This document shows, in pieces, positions 4,247 to 5,615 of a DNA stretch of 5,615 nucleotides. The notes under the pieces are model-generated. The model ran no database searches. It saw nothing but the letters and a program-made list of their open reading frames with translations, and had not been told where the DNA came from. Origin of the DNA: VRUE01 sp035997045 (GTDB lineage: Bacteria; Actinomycetota; Thermoleophilia; Solirubrobacterales; 70-9); the NCBI GenBank assembly GCA_035997045.1, contig DASYIY010000006.1, forward strand, positions 1 to 5,615, given 5' to 3'. The position numbers were made by a program, and so were the translations under genes. Position 1 is the first letter of the stretch; each line of letters starts with the position of its first letter.

Positions 4247-5590
4247 TTACTTTTCCAGCAATGCCACGCACTCGATGTGCGGGGTCTGGGGGAACATGTC
4301 GACCGGCTTGACTCGGCGCAGGGTGTAGCCCGCCTCGACTAGCTGGGCGGCGTTGGGGGCCAGCGTGGTCGGGTTGCAGGAGACGTAGACGATCTTCTTT
4401 GCCTCGCACTCGATCAGGCGGCGGACGATCTTTTGCGAGAGGCCGGCCCGGGGTGGGTCGATCACGACCACGTCCGGTTTGCCCGCCTGCTCGATCAGCG
4501 GGCGCACGCTGGTGCGGGCGCTGCCGGCGAAGAAGTGGGCGTTCTCGATCTTGTTCTGCTCGGCATTGCGTTCGGCGTCGGTGATCGCCTCGGGGACGAT
4601 CTCGACCCCCCAGACCTCGCCGGCCTTCGCCGCCATGGTCAGGCCGATCGTGCCGATCCCGCAGTAGAGGTCGAAGACGCGCTCGCTGCCGCTCAGCCCG
4701 GCGTACTCGGCGGCGATCGCGTAGAGGCGCTCGGCCATCTCGGTGTTGGTCTGGAAGAAGGCGCCGTGCGACATCTCCAGCTTCAGCCCGCTGAGCTCCT
4801 CGCGCAGGCGCTCCTCGCCGAGCACCCCGGTCGGGCCGTCGGTGCCGCCGCTATCGCCCTCGATCGCCGTGTGCAGGTCGACCGGGGGTTTGGGGAAGGC
4901 GGCCGCCGAGGTGACCAGCCGGGTCTGGATCTGCCCGGTCCGCCAGCCCTCGCGCACGACCAGGTTGCGCAGGGTGCCCTCCCGCGCTCGCGAGTCGTAG
5001 GCGGGGACCGATTCCAGCCGCGCCCACTCGCGCACCGCGTTGCGCGCCGCGTTGCCGCGCTCGGAGGCGAGCTGACAATCGTCGACGTCGACGATCAGGT
5101 CCCAGCGGCCACGGGCGTGGAAGCCGAGGGTCGGTTCGCCGTCGCGCTCGCCGAAGGAGTACTCGAGCTTGTTGCGGTAGCGCCACTGCTCCAGCGCCGG
5201 CTCGATCGCCTCCAGCTCAAAACCGTCGAGGCGCCCGATTCGCCGCAGCGCCTCATCGACCTGCTCGCTCTTGTGGGTCAGCTGGCGCTCGTAGGCCAGG
5301 CCCTGCCAGGGGGCACCGGGGCACGGCTCGCCCTCGTGGGTGCAGCGGTCGGCAATCCGCTCGGCACTGGGCTGCAGCAGCTCGACCGCCCGCGCCTCGG
5401 CGAAACGCTTCTTTGCTTTGGTGATCTCGACCCGCACCCGGTCGCCCGGCAGAGCCCCGGCGACGAAGACGACGAGCCCCTCGCTGCGTGCGACGCCCCG
5501 CCCGCCGAAGGCGAGCGAGTCGATCTCGACCTCTAGCTGCTCGCCTCGGTGCCGGCGGGCCGCCGGCTTCTCACCGGTGGCCCCCTCCAC
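4247..5590 (-). CDS. rlmD: RNA (uracil-C5)-methyltransferase, RlmD/TrmA family
   Basis: The 447-residue protein is an SAM-dependent methyltransferase that makes 5-methyluridine in RNA, probably 23S rRNA (RlmD/RumA or RlmCD type). An N-terminal TRAM RNA-binding domain covers about 16-75 (GGRGVAR, FVAGALPGDRVRV). Cluster-type cysteines follow: C83, C90 and later C172 (DDCQLA). The position expected for the third ligand of CxGGC is alanine (A93 in CPGAPW), so the Fe-S cluster may be altered. The catalytic domain shows FFQTN (278-282), the SAM loop DLYCGIGTIGL (307-317), DPPRAG (378-383), the nucleophile C405 in YVSCNP and the general base E440 in HIEC. All core catalytic residues are present, so activity is expected; the target uridine cannot be told from sequence. 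GTG at 5588-5590 is likely the start, since a probable upstream gene ends two bases before it. The frame is in fact open to the window edge, so a longer N-terminus cannot be excluded. No Shine-Dalgarno sequence is visible; coupling to the upstream gene is likely. Confidence 0.93.
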   Translation of the reverse strand: MEGATGEKPAARRHRGEQLEVEIDSLAFGGRGVARSEGLVVFVAGALPGDRVRVEITKAKKRFAEARAVELLQPSAERIADRCTHEGEPCPGAPWQGLAYERQLTHKSEQVDEALRRIGRLDGFELEAIEPALEQWRYRNKLEYSFGERDGEPTLGFHARGRWDLIVDVDDCQLASERGNAARNAVREWARLESVPAYDSRAREGTLRNLVVREGWRTGQIQTRLVTSAAAFPKPPVDLHTAIEGDSGGTDGPTGVLGEERLREELSGLKLEMSHGAFFQTNTEMAERLYAIAAEYAGLSGSERVFDLYCGIGTIGLTMAAKAGEVWGVEIVPEAITDAERNAEQNKIENAHFFAGSARTSVRPLIEQAGKPDVVVIDPPRAGLSQKIVRRLIECEAKKIVYVSCNPTTLAPNAAQLVEAGYTLRRVKPVDMFPQTPHIECVALLEK

Positions 5591-5592
5591 GG

Positions 5593-5615
5593 TTAACCGA
5601 GTTTCTTGCGGGCGC
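5593..5615 (-). CDS. probable C-terminal end of an upstream operon gene, truncated
   Basis: Read on the minus strand, the window edge holds the codons GCC CGC AAG AAA CTC GGT TAA, giving A-R-K-K-L-G-stop. The stop lies two bases before the methyltransferase GTG. A basic C-terminal tail with GC-ending codons and this tight spacing look like the end of a co-transcribed gene. Only six codons are visible, so identity is unknown and the reading could be chance. Confidence 0.4.

Noticed and set aside
4433..5536. Long plus-strand open frame opposite the methyltransferase gene
   Set aside because: The minus-strand frame has the full set of TRAM and methyltransferase motifs; the + frame gives low-complexity Ala/Gly/Leu/Asp sequence with no recognisable domain.

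Overview
This is a GC-rich chromosomal stretch that looks actinobacterial. The evidence is a mycobacterial-type inositol-1-phosphate synthase, heavy G/C preference at third codon positions, and several starts with no Shine-Dalgarno sequence but a TANNNT box a few bases upstream. The combination of proteins suggests a deep-branching lineage such as Thermoleophilia; that placement is an impression from the proteins, not a demonstrated assignment. There are no tRNA or rRNA genes, CRISPR arrays, transposases or phage genes.

Layout. The left half reads on the + strand: the 3' part of ino1 (to 956), a 40-bp gap with a hairpin and a candidate promoter, a 425-residue protein joining a shortened PimA/GT4-like N-terminal region to a PHP phosphoesterase domain (997-2274), and, overlapping it by one base (TGATG), an Fe-S uracil-DNA-glycosylase-like protein (2274-2936). 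A 127-bp compound inverted repeat (2939-3065) fills almost the whole gap before the convergent LLM-class flavin oxidoreductase gene (3071-3859, - strand). A 96-bp, comparatively AT-rich divergent promoter region follows. It also serves a small heptad-repeat protein with a C-terminal membrane helix (3956-4243, +). That gene ends three bases from the stop of a convergent RlmD/TrmA-family RNA uracil-C5 methyltransferase (4247-5590, -). The last 23 bases hold the apparent C-terminus of a gene that precedes the methyltransferase in its operon.

How the genes may work together. Ino1 makes inositol-1-phosphate, the precursor of phosphatidylinositol and mycothiol in actinobacteria. The next protein carries a remnant of a PimA-like (inositol-lipid) glycosyltransferase fused to a likely metal-dependent phosphoesterase, so a shared inositol-linked role is possible but unproven. 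The overlapping UDG-like gene is probably co-translated with it. The remaining genes look like independent housekeeping or accessory functions.

The points most worth a second look are the GT/PHP fusion, in which the sugar-nucleotide-binding half of the glycosyltransferase seems to have been cut out; the UDG-like protein that keeps its cluster cysteines but lacks both usual catalytic motifs; the REP/BIME-like inverted repeat; and a consistent leaderless-start signature at three genes.
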